A stretch of 64,000 nt of DNA from Frigidibacter sp. (GCF_030695035.1 NZ_JAUYTT010000022.1:124001-188000), one strand, 5' to 3'. Shown: positions 52,191-60,481, counted from the first letter of the stretch. Translations and numbers: made by a program. Notes: generated by a model not told the origin, from the letters alone.

Positions 52191-53144
52191 ATGCTTGAAA
52201 GAATTCTGATGGCCAGCGTTGCCGTCTTTTCGCTGGGGGCTGGCGTGGCCGGCGCCCAGACCATCGGCTTTTCGCAGATCGGATCGGAATCCGGCTGGCG
52301 CGCCGCTGAAACCACCGTGACGATGAACCAAGCCAAGGAGCGGGGCATCGACCTGCGCTTTTCCGACGCGCAGCAGCGCCAGGAAAACCAGATTGCCGCG
52401 CTGCGCTCGTTCATCGCGCAGGGCGTCGACGCCATTCTGGTTGCTCCGGTTGTGGCAACCGGCTGGGATTCGGTGCTGGAAGAAGCCGCCGAGGCCGAGA
52501 TCCCGGTCGTGCTGCTGGACCGCATGGTCGACAGCTCGCCCGACCTCTACCTGACGGCCGTCGGCTCCGACCTTGTCCATGAAGGTCGCGTTGCCGGCGA
52601 ATGGCTGGTCAGCGCCGCGAATGGCGAGGAATGCCGGGTGGTCGAGCTTCAGGGCACCACCGGGTCATCCCCTGCCATCGACCGCAAGAAGGGCTTCGAG
52701 GAAGGCATCGCTGGCGCTGACAATATCGAGATCGTCCGCAGCCAGACCGGCGACTTCACCCGCACCCGCGGCAAGGAAGTGATGGAAAGCTTCCTGCAGG
52801 CAGAAAACGGTGGCGCGGATATCTGCGCGCTCTACGCCCATAACGACGACATGGCCGTGGGCGCGATCCAGGCGATCAAGGAAGCCGGGCTGAAGCCGGG
52901 CGAGGACATCCTTGTCGTGTCGATCGACGCCGTGCCGGACATCTTCCAGGCGCTGGCGGCGGGCGAGGCAAATGCCACGGTCGAGCTGACGCCGAACATG
53001 GCTGGCCCGGCCTTCGATGCGCTGGAAGCCTACTTCGCCGATGGCACGATGCCCGAGAAGTTCATCCAGACCGAATCGAAGCTCTACACGCAGGCCGATG
53101 ATCCGGCTGGCGAGTATGAGGCCCGCAAGGATCTGGGTTACTGA
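52191..53144 (+). CDS. ytfQ: galactofuranose-type sugar ABC transporter binding protein
   Basis: Periplasmic sugar-binding protein of 317 aa, with a signal peptide (MLERILMASVAVFSLGAGVAGA). The mature protein starts QTIGFSQIGSESGWRAAE, then QENQIAALRSFIAQGVDAILVAPVVATGWD, VELQGTTGSSPAIDRKKGFEEG, and VELTPNMAGPAFDALE, all close to E. coli YtfQ, which binds galactofuranose. Ribosome-binding site GGGAGGA. Followed by a strong stem-loop before the ATPase gene. A related furanose is possible. Confidence 0.93.
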   Translation: MLERILMASVAVFSLGAGVAGAQTIGFSQIGSESGWRAAETTVTMNQAKERGIDLRFSDAQQRQENQIAALRSFIAQGVDAILVAPVVATGWDSVLEEAAEAEIPVVLLDRMVDSSPDLYLTAVGSDLVHEGRVAGEWLVSAANGEECRVVELQGTTGSSPAIDRKKGFEEGIAGADNIEIVRSQTGDFTRTRGKEVMESFLQAENGGADICALYAHNDDMAVGAIQAIKEAGLKPGEDILVVSIDAVPDIFQALAAGEANATVELTPNMAGPAFDALEAYFADGTMPEKFIQTESKLYTQADDPAGEYEARKDLGY

Positions 53145-53157
53145 TCTTTGATCGGCA

Positions 53158-53191
53158 CAACGCCCGGGGCACTCCCTTGCCCCGGGCGTTG
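53158..53191 (+). terminator. intercistronic stem-loop between ytfQ and ytfR
   Basis: A perfect 14-bp stem (left arm CAACGCCCGGGGCA at 53158-53171, right arm TGCCCCGGGCGTTG at 53178-53191) with a 6-nt loop begins 13 bp after the ytfQ stop. Only a short T run follows, so partial termination or mRNA stabilisation is likely. Confidence 0.8.
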
Positions 53192-53238
53192 TTCGTGCAA
53201 GGCGTTCCGCCTGCCCCCCTTGCTGGGTGAGACATCCG

Positions 53239-54750
53239 ATGCTGTTATCGACACGCGACCTGACCAAGTCTTTCCCGGGCACCATCGCCCTCGACCGCGT
53301 CAATTTCGGCCTGAAGGCGGGCGAGGTTCATGCGCTGCTGGGAGAGAACGGGGCGGGGAAATCCACCTTGATCAAATGCCTCACAGGCGCCTATCGCCGC
53401 GACTCGGGCGATATCCTGTTCGAGGGCAAGCCGATCTTCCCGCAAAGCACGCTCGAGGCGCAGGCCATCGGGATCGGCACGGTGTACCAGGAGGTGAACC
53501 TGCTGCCGAACCTGACGGTGGCGGAAAACCTGACCCTTGGCCATCAGCCGACCAGGTTTGGCATGATCCGCCCCCGCGCGATGCAGGCGCTGGCGCAGGA
53601 GATGCTGGCGGGCTACGGCCTCGATATCGACGTGCGCCGGCCGCTGGAAAGCTACTCCGTCGCCGTGCAGCAGATCGTCGCCATAGCCCGCGCGGTGCAT
53701 CTGTCGGGCCGGGTGCTGATCCTCGACGAGCCGACCGCCAGCCTCGATGCGCGCGAAGTGCAGATGCTGTTCGACGTGGTGCGCGACCTGCGGGGGCGCG
53801 GACTGGGGATCATCTTCATCTCGCATTTCCTCGACCAGGTGTTCGAGATTTCCGACAGCTTGACGATTTTGCGCAACGGCCGCCATATCGCCACCCATCC
53901 CGCTGCCGATGTGGACCGGATGCAGCTGATCACCCTGATGCTGGGGCGCGAGCTGGAAGAGGAAACCTCGGTCCGCTACCGCCCCGAAGTGACCGGGACA
54001 AGCGCCGATGCCATCCGCTTCACGGGCGTCGGCCGCCGCGGCCGCATCGCGCCCTTTGACCTGACGGTGCGCAAGGGCGAGGTGATCGGCATGGCGGGCC
54101 TGCTTGGCTCTGGCCGCACCGAAAGCGCCGAGGTGCTGTTCGGCGCGGTGCCGAGTGACAGCGGCACTGTGGAGGATGCGAACGGCGCCGTCGACCTGCG
54201 CAACCCGCGCAGCGCCATCGCCGCCGGCTTCGCCTTCGCGCCGGAAGATCGCAAGACCGACGGGATCATCGCCGAACTCAGCGTGCGCGAGAACATCATC
54301 CTTGCGCTGCAGGCCCGCCAAGGCTGGGCCCGCCCGATCCCGCAGGCCGAGCAGCAGCGCATGGCGGACGACTATATCGCCCGGCTCGACATCCGCACGC
54401 CCGATGCCGAAAAGCCCGTGGGCCTGCTGTCGGGCGGCAACCAGCAGAAGGTGATCTTGGCGCGTTGGCTGGCGACCAACCCGCGCTTCCTGATCCTTGA
54501 TGAGCCCACCCGCGGCATCGATGTCGGCGCCCATGCCGAGATCCTGCGGCTGATCGAGGATGTGGTGGCGCAGGGCATGTCGATCCTTGTCATCTCGTCG
54601 GAGCTGGAGGAACTGGTGGCCGTGTCGCACCGGGTCATCGTGGTGCGCGACCGGCGTCATGTGTCGGAACTGACCGGCGCCGATGTCAGCCCCGACACCA
54701 TCCTGCGCGCCATCGCCGCGCCCCATACCACGCTGGAGGCGATGGCATGA
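53239..54750 (+). CDS. ytfR: galactofuranose-type sugar ABC transporter ATPase
   Basis: Dual-domain sugar ATPase of 503 aa. Domain 1 (about 1-240) has Walker A GENGAGKST, the YtfR-typical signature SVAVQQIVAIARAV in place of LSGGQ, and LILDEPTASLD. Domain 2 has a degenerate Walker A (GLLGSGRTE), LSGGNQQKVILARWL and LILDEPTRGID. ATG 53239 is preferred over GTG 53227 because GGGTGAG ends 7 bp upstream of it. Stop overlaps ytfT by 4 bp. Confidence 0.93.
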   Translation: MLLSTRDLTKSFPGTIALDRVNFGLKAGEVHALLGENGAGKSTLIKCLTGAYRRDSGDILFEGKPIFPQSTLEAQAIGIGTVYQEVNLLPNLTVAENLTLGHQPTRFGMIRPRAMQALAQEMLAGYGLDIDVRRPLESYSVAVQQIVAIARAVHLSGRVLILDEPTASLDAREVQMLFDVVRDLRGRGLGIIFISHFLDQVFEISDSLTILRNGRHIATHPAADVDRMQLITLMLGRELEEETSVRYRPEVTGTSADAIRFTGVGRRGRIAPFDLTVRKGEVIGMAGLLGSGRTESAEVLFGAVPSDSGTVEDANGAVDLRNPRSAIAAGFAFAPEDRKTDGIIAELSVRENIILALQARQGWARPIPQAEQQRMADDYIARLDIRTPDAEKPVGLLSGGNQQKVILARWLATNPRFLILDEPTRGIDVGAHAEILRLIEDVVAQGMSILVISSELEELVAVSHRVIVVRDRRHVSELTGADVSPDTILRAIAAPHTTLEAMA

Positions 54751-55769
54751 CCGGATCCACCCTTCTTCGCCGGATCGCCCCGCAGCTGCTGACGCTGGCC
54801 GCGGTGATCGTGCTGGTCAGCATCTATTACCCGGCCTTCTATCAGATCGTCTATGTCAACGACCGGCTGGTCGGCATCCCCATCGACGTCATCAAGCGCG
54901 GCGCGCCCGTGGCGCTGCTCGCCATCGGCATGACGCTGGTCATCGCCACCCGCGGCATCGACCTGTCGGTCGGCGCGGTGATGGCGATCTGCGGGGCGAG
55001 CGCCGCATGGTCCATCGACCAAGGCTACGGGATCGGTGCCGCGCTTGGCATCGCCGGGGCGGCGGGGCTGGTCTGTGGGCTGTGGAACGGGGTGCTGGTT
55101 GCCTTCTTCGGCATCCAGCCGATTGTCGCCACGCTGATCCTGATGGTGGCGGGGCGCGGCGTCGCGCAGCTGATCACCGGCGGCACCATCCTGACCTTCG
55201 ACAGCGACACCTTCGCCTTCCTTGGCTCGGGCACCATGATCGGCGTGCCGGTGCCGACGGTGATCTGGATCCTGACCGGGATCGGGTTTGGCCTGCTGGT
55301 GCGGCGTACCGCGCTGGGGCTGCTGGTGGAATCCATCGGCGTGAACCTGCGGGCCAGCACGCTGGCCGGCATCAACAGCCGCGTGCTGCTGATTGCCGTC
55401 TACATGGGCTCGGGCTTCTGCGCCGCGCTGGCCGGGGTCATCGCCACCGCTGATATCCGCGGCGCCGATGCCAACAATGCGGGCCTGTGGCTGGAGCTGG
55501 ACGCGATCCTTGCAGTGGTGATCGGCGGCAACTCGCTTCTGGGCGGGCGCTTCTCGATCCTCGCCTCGCTGCTGGGGGCGATGATCATCCAGACGATCAA
55601 CACCGGCATCCTGCTTGCGGGCTTCCCGTCAGAGTTTAACCTGGTGATCAAGGCGGTGCTGGTGATCGTGATCCTTGTCCTCCAATCGCCGCGGTTCATG
55701 CCGTATCTGGAGCTGCTGGCATCCCGCTTCAAACGGTCCTCTGTGACAAGGCTGGAGGCAGGGGAATGA
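54747..55769 (+). CDS. ytfT: galactofuranose-type sugar ABC transporter permease
   Basis: Inner-membrane permease (340 aa, matching YtfT) of the BPD_transp_2/RbsC family. It has many hydrophobic segments, GMTLVIATRGIDLSVGAVMAICG, and the later NAGLWLELDAILAVVIGGNSLLGGRFS. ATG overlaps the ytfR stop (ATGA), and its own stop overlaps yjfF (ATGA), so all three are translationally coupled. Confidence 0.92.
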   Translation: MTGSTLLRRIAPQLLTLAAVIVLVSIYYPAFYQIVYVNDRLVGIPIDVIKRGAPVALLAIGMTLVIATRGIDLSVGAVMAICGASAAWSIDQGYGIGAALGIAGAAGLVCGLWNGVLVAFFGIQPIVATLILMVAGRGVAQLITGGTILTFDSDTFAFLGSGTMIGVPVPTVIWILTGIGFGLLVRRTALGLLVESIGVNLRASTLAGINSRVLLIAVYMGSGFCAALAGVIATADIRGADANNAGLWLELDAILAVVIGGNSLLGGRFSILASLLGAMIIQTINTGILLAGFPSEFNLVIKAVLVIVILVLQSPRFMPYLELLASRFKRSSVTRLEAGE

Positions 55770-56722
55770 ACATCCGTGCGCTGCCGCTTTATGCAACGAT
55801 TGCCATCTTCCTGCTGGCCTACCTCATCTGCTACATGCAGTTCCCGGCGATGCTGTCGACCCGCGTCATCGGCAACCTGCTGACCGACAATGCCTATCTG
55901 GGCATCGTCGCGGTGGGGATGACTGTCGTCATCATCTCGGGCGGGATTGACCTGTCGGTGGGGTCGGTCATCGCCTTCTCGGGCGTGTTCATCGCCGTGC
56001 TGCTGCGCGAGACCGGGATGCACCCGCTGGCCGCCTTCGCGCTGCTGCTGGCGATCACCACGCTCTTCGGCGCGGCCATGGGTGGGATGATTCACCTGCT
56101 GGCGATGCCGCCCTTCATCGTGACGCTGGCGGGAATGTTCCTGGCCCGCGGCGCCGGCTACATGCTGACCATCGATTCCGTGCCCATCGACCATGCGTTC
56201 TACGAGACGATGCAGCGCGCCTATTACCTGATGCCCGGCAAGGGGCGGCTGACGCTGCTGGGGGTGACGATGCTCGCCTCGGTCATCCTTGGCATGATCC
56301 TGCTGCACCGCACCAAGTTCGGCACAAATGTCTATGCAATCGGCGGCGGCGAGGCGACGGCGCGGCTGATGGGCGTGGCGGTGGGGCGCACCACGGTGCT
56401 GATCTATGCCTTCTCGGGCTTCATGGCCGGCCTCGCGGGGATTGTGTTCTCGGTCTACACCTCCGCCGGCTATCCGCTGGCGACCGTGGGGGTGGAGCTC
56501 AACGCCATCGCCGCCGTGGTCATCGGCGGGACGCTTCTGACCGGGGGCAGCGGCTACATGTTCGGTACGCTGATCGGCGTGCTGACCATGGGCCTGATCC
56601 AGACCTACATCGTCTTCGATGGCACGCTGTCGAGCTGGTGGACGAAAATCGTGATCGGGGCATTGCTTCTGATGTTCATCCTGCTTCAGAAGGGGCTGCT
56701 GCGGCTGCGTATAAGCCATTAA
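55766..56722 (+). CDS. yjfF: galactofuranose-type sugar ABC transporter permease
   Basis: Second RbsC-family permease (318 aa), forming the heterodimeric membrane domain with YtfT. It shows GMTVVIISGGIDLSVGSVIAFSG, NVYAIGGGEATARLMGVAVGRT and GVELNAIAAVVIGGTLLTGGSG. Starts at ATG overlapping ytfT. The presence of two different permeases is itself a mark of the Ytf system compared with ribose-type importers. Confidence 0.92.
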   Translation: MNIRALPLYATIAIFLLAYLICYMQFPAMLSTRVIGNLLTDNAYLGIVAVGMTVVIISGGIDLSVGSVIAFSGVFIAVLLRETGMHPLAAFALLLAITTLFGAAMGGMIHLLAMPPFIVTLAGMFLARGAGYMLTIDSVPIDHAFYETMQRAYYLMPGKGRLTLLGVTMLASVILGMILLHRTKFGTNVYAIGGGEATARLMGVAVGRTTVLIYAFSGFMAGLAGIVFSVYTSAGYPLATVGVELNAIAAVVIGGTLLTGGSGYMFGTLIGVLTMGLIQTYIVFDGTLSSWWTKIVIGALLLMFILLQKGLLRLRISH

Positions 56723-56738
56723 CGGGTAAGGGTGTGCT

Positions 56739-57467
56739 ATGTCCGGTCTGCTTCTTGACGGGTTGAACGAGGCGCGGGTGCGCAACAGCCACGGGCAGGT
56801 GGTCGAAGGCATCGGGCGCGCCATCGTCAGCGGCACCTATCCGCCGGACACAGTCTTGCCGCGCGATGAAGAACTGGCGAGCCAGTTCGGCGTGTCGCGC
56901 ACCGTGTTGCGCGAGGCGATGAAAACGCTGACCGCCAAGGGCATGATCATCGCCCGCACCCGTGTGGGCACCAAGGTGCGCCCCCGGCAGGACTGGAACC
57001 TCTTCGATGCAGAACTGCTGATCTGGCATCTTGATACCCAAGCCGGGATGGAATTCCTCGACCAGCTCTACGAGATGCGCCTGACGATGGAACCTGCGGC
57101 GGCGGCGATGGCCGCCCACCGGGCCGGGGCGGGCGATATCGAGACGCTTTACACTCATGTCGAGGCGATGCGGACCGCCGAGAGCAACAAGGCCTTTGCC
57201 CTTGCTGACCTTGCCCTGCATCGCGGGATCATCAAAGCCTCGGGCAATGTGTTCATGCATTCGGTGGGCACGTTGATCGAGGCGGCCTTGCTGACGGCCT
57301 TCCGGCTCAGCTCGCCCTCATCGGAACCCGCGATCCAGCAGGATGTGTCGGCGGCGCATCTGCGGATTGTCGAGGCCATCGCCCGGCGCGATCCGGCGGC
57401 GGCCGAACAGGCGATGCGCAATGTCATCTTGTTCGGCCAGCGCCGGATTTCCGATGTGGTGAGCTGA
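56739..57467 (+). CDS. GntR-family regulator, FCD subclass (downstream of ytf genes)
   Basis: Transcription regulator of 242 aa. The winged helix (TVLPRDEELASQFGVSRTVLREAMKTL) precedes an FCD domain with LADLALHRGIIKASGN carrying the conserved acidic/His metal ligands. It begins 16 bp after yjfF and is probably the last gene of the transport operon. Close to regulators of the GalR/DgoR-like FadR group by pattern. Likely regulates ytfQRT-yjfF in response to the sugar or a catabolite. Confidence 0.87.
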   Translation: MSGLLLDGLNEARVRNSHGQVVEGIGRAIVSGTYPPDTVLPRDEELASQFGVSRTVLREAMKTLTAKGMIIARTRVGTKVRPRQDWNLFDAELLIWHLDTQAGMEFLDQLYEMRLTMEPAAAAMAAHRAGAGDIETLYTHVEAMRTAESNKAFALADLALHRGIIKASGNVFMHSVGTLIEAALLTAFRLSSPSSEPAIQQDVSAAHLRIVEAIARRDPAAAEQAMRNVILFGQRRISDVVS

Positions 57468-57473
57468 GGGGCT

Positions 57474-57953
57474 TCAGTGGTTGTGGCCGGCGTGGCTGTG
57501 GGCGGTGGCCCCAGCCTCGCCGATCTCGACATGGGCGGGCAGATGCTGGCCGCCGACTTCGACCTCGATCTCCAGCTCTGCGCCCGGGGCCAGATCCATC
57601 GGGACCGAGGACCAGCGAAGCGCCAGCACCTTCGGCTCCAGATCCACATCCGCCCCTGCCGGGATCGGCAGACCCGGCAGCACCGTCCAGGCCTCGCCCG
57701 CGGCACCGTAGCTGAAGCCCACCAGCTCCAGCTCTTGCCCGTCTGCCTCGCCCCCGGTCAGCAGGGCCTCGGCGGCAGAGGTGTTCTCGACCTCCATGTA
57801 GACCAGCGCGTCGGCGCCCTTCGCGGTGGCGGGTGTCCAGGCGTGGAGGACGCGCAGACCCTCTGCCTCGGCGACGTGGTCGTCATGGTCGTGTGTCTCG
57901 GCAAAGGCCGGGGCGGCGGCGATCAGCAGGAGGGAGAGCAGGCAAGCACGCAT
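57474..57953 (-). CDS. His-rich PCu(A)C-like periplasmic protein
   Basis: Exported protein of 159 aa with a Sec signal peptide (cleavage near PAFAE). The core resembles the PCu(A)C copper-chaperone fold: LRVLHAWTPATAKGADALVYMEVENTS and LPIPAGADVDLEP. The usual His-x10-Met and C-terminal Met ligands of PCu(A)C are absent; the expected HLMLMGL-like stretch reads LALRWSSV. Instead there are His clusters at the mature N-terminus (H21, H23, H26) and C-terminus (H152, H154, H157, H159). Probably binds metal in a different way, perhaps zinc. Last gene of a four-gene operon. Confidence 0.75.
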   Translation of the reverse strand: MRACLLSLLLIAAAPAFAETHDHDDHVAEAEGLRVLHAWTPATAKGADALVYMEVENTSAAEALLTGGEADGQELELVGFSYGAAGEAWTVLPGLPIPAGADVDLEPKVLALRWSSVPMDLAPGAELEIEVEVGGQHLPAHVEIGEAGATAHSHAGHNH

Positions 57954-57966
57954 GGGGAACCCCTTT

Positions 57967-59274
57967 TCAGGTGCGAAGGTCGGTCAGAAGCGGGCGGCGG
58001 ACGGCCAGCCAGGCGGGCAGCAGCGCCATGAACAGGGTCAGGCTGATGAAGCCAGCGACCAGATGCGCCTCGGGCCAGCCAAGGTTGGCGGTCACCAGCA
58101 CATCGGTGCGGGCGGTGACGACGGCCGAGATGCCCCGCGCCGCGACCCAGCCAAGCGCGAGGCCGAGGGCCGCGCCCGACAGTATCAGCGCGGCGGAATA
58201 GGCCCAGACCACCGCGAAGACAAAGCGCAGCGGTGCGCCGATGGCCCGCAGCAGGGCAAGGCTGCGCGCGATCAGCCGTACCATGATCATCAGCCCGATC
58301 AGCACCGACAGCGTCACCAGTACCTGCGTCAGTACCGCCATCAGTGACATCGCGGACCGCACATCCCGCATCAGCCCGTGCAGCTGAGCCAGCACCGTGC
58401 CCGGGAAGAACGCCATCAGGTCGTTGCGGGTGAAGCGCGATTTCAGCGCGTAATTGCCCCACAGTTCCGTCGCATGGACCAGCACGGCGGGGGTGCCCGG
58501 CATCATCTCGGGCACAAAGGGCGGGCCGATGCGCGAATCGTCCGGCGCGTGGCCATTGGCAAGGCCATGCACGGCCCAGACCCCTTCCACCGGCACCAGC
58601 AGCGCGCGGTCCCAGGGGCTGCCGGTCGGGGCCATGCGGCCGGTGACGGCATAGGCGAAGCCCTCATGCGCACCGCCCTCTGCCCCCGGCCCGTGGCCAT
58701 GCGCCGGGGTGAAACTGCCCCCGACATCCACCGGGGCATAGGCGCCCGCCACCGCCTCTTCGGCCGTGGCGAACACACGCCCCTCGGCGAGCGGCCCGGC
58801 CAGATGGCTGACGAAATCCACCGTCGTGCCCACCACGGGGGCGCCTTGATAGCTGTCGCCAAAGGCGATGGGGGCGGCGAAGGCTACGCCCTCGGCCCCC
58901 GCAATCTCGGCATATTGGGCGCCGGTGACCAGCGCCATGTCGGAGGGTTGCAGATAGACCGAGGCGAGCATGACCGTGACCTCGCTGCCCGGCGCCGCCA
59001 CGATCAAGTCGAACTTCTCGGCCGCGCGGGCCGAGCCTTGCCGCAGCCCCCGCTCCTGCGCCAGAAGCCCGACCCCAAGGCCGACCGACACCGCGATCAG
59101 CGCCACGAACAGCGTGTTGACCCAAACGAAGCGCCGCAGCATCGCGCCGACCAGCGGCAGCGGGCGCAGGCCGCGCAGCACCAGAGCCCCGGCCAGCAGC
59201 CCCGGCGCGATCAAAGCCAGCGCAAAGAGCACGTCTTGCAAGGCGGGAGGGAGGGAGGCCCAGAACTCAGCCAT
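57967..59274 (-). CDS. FtsX/MacB-type ABC transporter permease with His-containing periplasmic loop
   Basis: Inner-membrane permease of 435 aa. Two hydrophobic segments near residues 15-35 and 50-72 precede a large periplasmic domain (about 75-310) and three C-terminal helices, the last part matching FtsX (LLRAIGAPLRFVFAVVWAYSA). The periplasmic domain holds H192, H194 and H203 in AHGHGPGAEGGAHEG. ATG 59274 overlaps the ATPase stop by 8 bp. FtsX-type transporters usually move force to periplasmic partners rather than import solutes; here the partner may be the His-rich protein. Confidence 0.85.
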   Translation of the reverse strand: MAEFWASLPPALQDVLFALALIAPGLLAGALVLRGLRPLPLVGAMLRRFVWVNTLFVALIAVSVGLGVGLLAQERGLRQGSARAAEKFDLIVAAPGSEVTVMLASVYLQPSDMALVTGAQYAEIAGAEGVAFAAPIAFGDSYQGAPVVGTTVDFVSHLAGPLAEGRVFATAEEAVAGAYAPVDVGGSFTPAHGHGPGAEGGAHEGFAYAVTGRMAPTGSPWDRALLVPVEGVWAVHGLANGHAPDDSRIGPPFVPEMMPGTPAVLVHATELWGNYALKSRFTRNDLMAFFPGTVLAQLHGLMRDVRSAMSLMAVLTQVLVTLSVLIGLMIMVRLIARSLALLRAIGAPLRFVFAVVWAYSAALILSGAALGLALGWVAARGISAVVTARTDVLVTANLGWPEAHLVAGFISLTLFMALLPAWLAVRRPLLTDLRT

Positions 59275-59950
59275 CGCTATCCTCGACAATCTTCCCATCG
59301 GCGATGGTGATCTGCCGCCCCATCCGCGCCGCCAGCCCCGCGTCATGCGTGACGGTGATCAGCGTGCGTCCGCCTTCCGCCGCCAGCCGCACCAGATCGG
59401 CACCAAGCGCATCGGCATTGGCGCGGTCGAGCGCGGCGGTCGGCTCATCGGCGAGGATCACCGGTGGGCTGCCGGCCAGCGCGCGGGCCACGGCGATGCG
59501 CTGCCGCTCGCCGCCCGAAAAGCTGTCCACCGCCCGCGACCCCGCCTGACCCAGCCCGAGCGCCGCCAGCCATTGCGCGGCAGCGGAGCGGATTGGCGCG
59601 CGGTCGGCCTTGGGGGCAAAAGCGCTGGCCAGCCCGGCATTGCCAAGCGCCGAAAGCTCCTCGAACAGATGGCAGTCCTGAAAGATCAGCCCCAGCGTCT
59701 CGCGCCGGAAGCGGGCGCGGGCATCCTCGGTCAGCGCGGCGATGTCCTGCGCGCCCCAGATCACCCGGCCTGCGCTGGGGCGCACCAGCCCCGACAGCAC
59801 ATGCAGCAGCGTCGATTTCCCCGCGCCCGAGGCACCGCGCAGCGCAAGGCTTTGACCCGCGTCCAGCGTCAGCAGCGGCACGTCCAGCAGCACCCGCCCC
59901 TCGCGGCTGGTCACGCGCAGGTTCTCAACATGCAGGGCAGGGGCCGTCAT
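59267..59950 (-). CDS. LolD/MacB-type ABC transporter ATPase
   Basis: Cytoplasmic ATPase of 227 aa. Visible are Walker A GASGAGKST, Q-loop LIFQDCHLFEELS, signature FSGGERQRIAVARAL, Walker B VILADEPTAALD and the switch His in ITVTHDAGLAARMG. Its closest type is the LolD/MacB/FtsE group. It pairs with the FtsX-like permease with which it overlaps by 8 bp, and begins 3 bp after the upstream exported-protein gene. Confidence 0.92.
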   Translation of the reverse strand: MTAPALHVENLRVTSREGRVLLDVPLLTLDAGQSLALRGASGAGKSTLLHVLSGLVRPSAGRVIWGAQDIAALTEDARARFRRETLGLIFQDCHLFEELSALGNAGLASAFAPKADRAPIRSAAAQWLAALGLGQAGSRAVDSFSGGERQRIAVARALAGSPPVILADEPTAALDRANADALGADLVRLAAEGGRTLITVTHDAGLAARMGRQITIADGKIVEDSDG

Positions 59951-59953
59951 TCC

Positions 59954-60379
59954 TCAGGCCCGCGCGAAGGTGGCATCAGTCAGGCGGACCTTGGAGTAGA
60001 ACCCCAGCTCCGGGTCCACCGCGTCCCCCAGCTCCAGCACCCCGGTCACGGTGATCGGTACGTTGAAGGGGATCACGTCGACGACCCGCTTGGCATAGAC
60101 GGCCAGGATGTCATCGGGCCAGGGCATCCCCGGCTCGCAGAAGGGACAGACCGCCATCGGCGTCTTGGTCAGCACGAAGAACACCGAGTCTGCCTTCAGC
60201 GGCGGCGCCATGAACCCGGCCACGGTAAGGCGGCCACCTTCGGCGGCCAGCGCCAGATCGGAAAAGCTCAGATCCTTGTTGTAAAGATCGCGAAGCTTCA
60301 CCGGCTCTTCTGCGGCGAAGCTCAGGCGCGGCGACAGCACAAGGGCGGGCAGGGCGGCAAGCAATGTACGACGAATCAT
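59954..60379 (-). CDS. small exported protein with Cys pair (DUF3299-like)
   Basis: Exported protein of 141 aa. It starts MIRRTLLAALPALVLSPRLSFAA, a leader with an RR pair that could be Sec or Tat. The mature domain (GRLTVAGFMAPPLKADSVFFVL, then CPFCEPGMPWPDDILAVY, and PITVTGVLELG) fits the DUF3299 pattern by eye, but this is not certain. The CPFC motif could bind metal or undergo thiol exchange. First gene of the four-gene operon; ATG 60379 follows GGGAGA and a dyad. Confidence 0.65.
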   Translation of the reverse strand: MIRRTLLAALPALVLSPRLSFAAEEPVKLRDLYNKDLSFSDLALAAEGGRLTVAGFMAPPLKADSVFFVLTKTPMAVCPFCEPGMPWPDDILAVYAKRVVDVIPFNVPITVTGVLELGDAVDPELGFYSKVRLTDATFARA

Positions 60380-60394
60380 GTCTGGTCTCCCGTT

Positions 60395-60412
60395 CTGGCA
60401 CCTGAGTGCCAG
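60395..60412. promoter_or_regulatory. perfect 7-4-7 dyad upstream of the metal-type operon
   Basis: CTGGCAC and GTGCCAG flank a 4-bp centre (CTGA), 16 bp upstream of the start codon at 60379. It lies in the short gap after the phoA terminator, where the operon promoter must be unless read-through occurs. The geometry matches that of metalloregulator operators, but no regulator is encoded nearby. Confidence 0.5.
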
Positions 60413-60432
60413 TGCGGTGCAACGCCCGCATG

Positions 60433-60464
60433 AAAAAAGCGGACCCCGGTTTCCCGGGGCCCGC
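60433..60464 (-). terminator. Rho-independent terminator of phoA
   Basis: On the minus strand an 11-bp GC-rich stem (arms GCGGGCCCCGG and CCGGGGTCCGC, with one G-U pair) is followed directly by six T residues. It begins 18 bp beyond the phoA stop and separates phoA from the downstream exported-protein operon. Confidence 0.9.
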
Positions 60465-60481
60465 GTCATTTTGGCCGCCGA

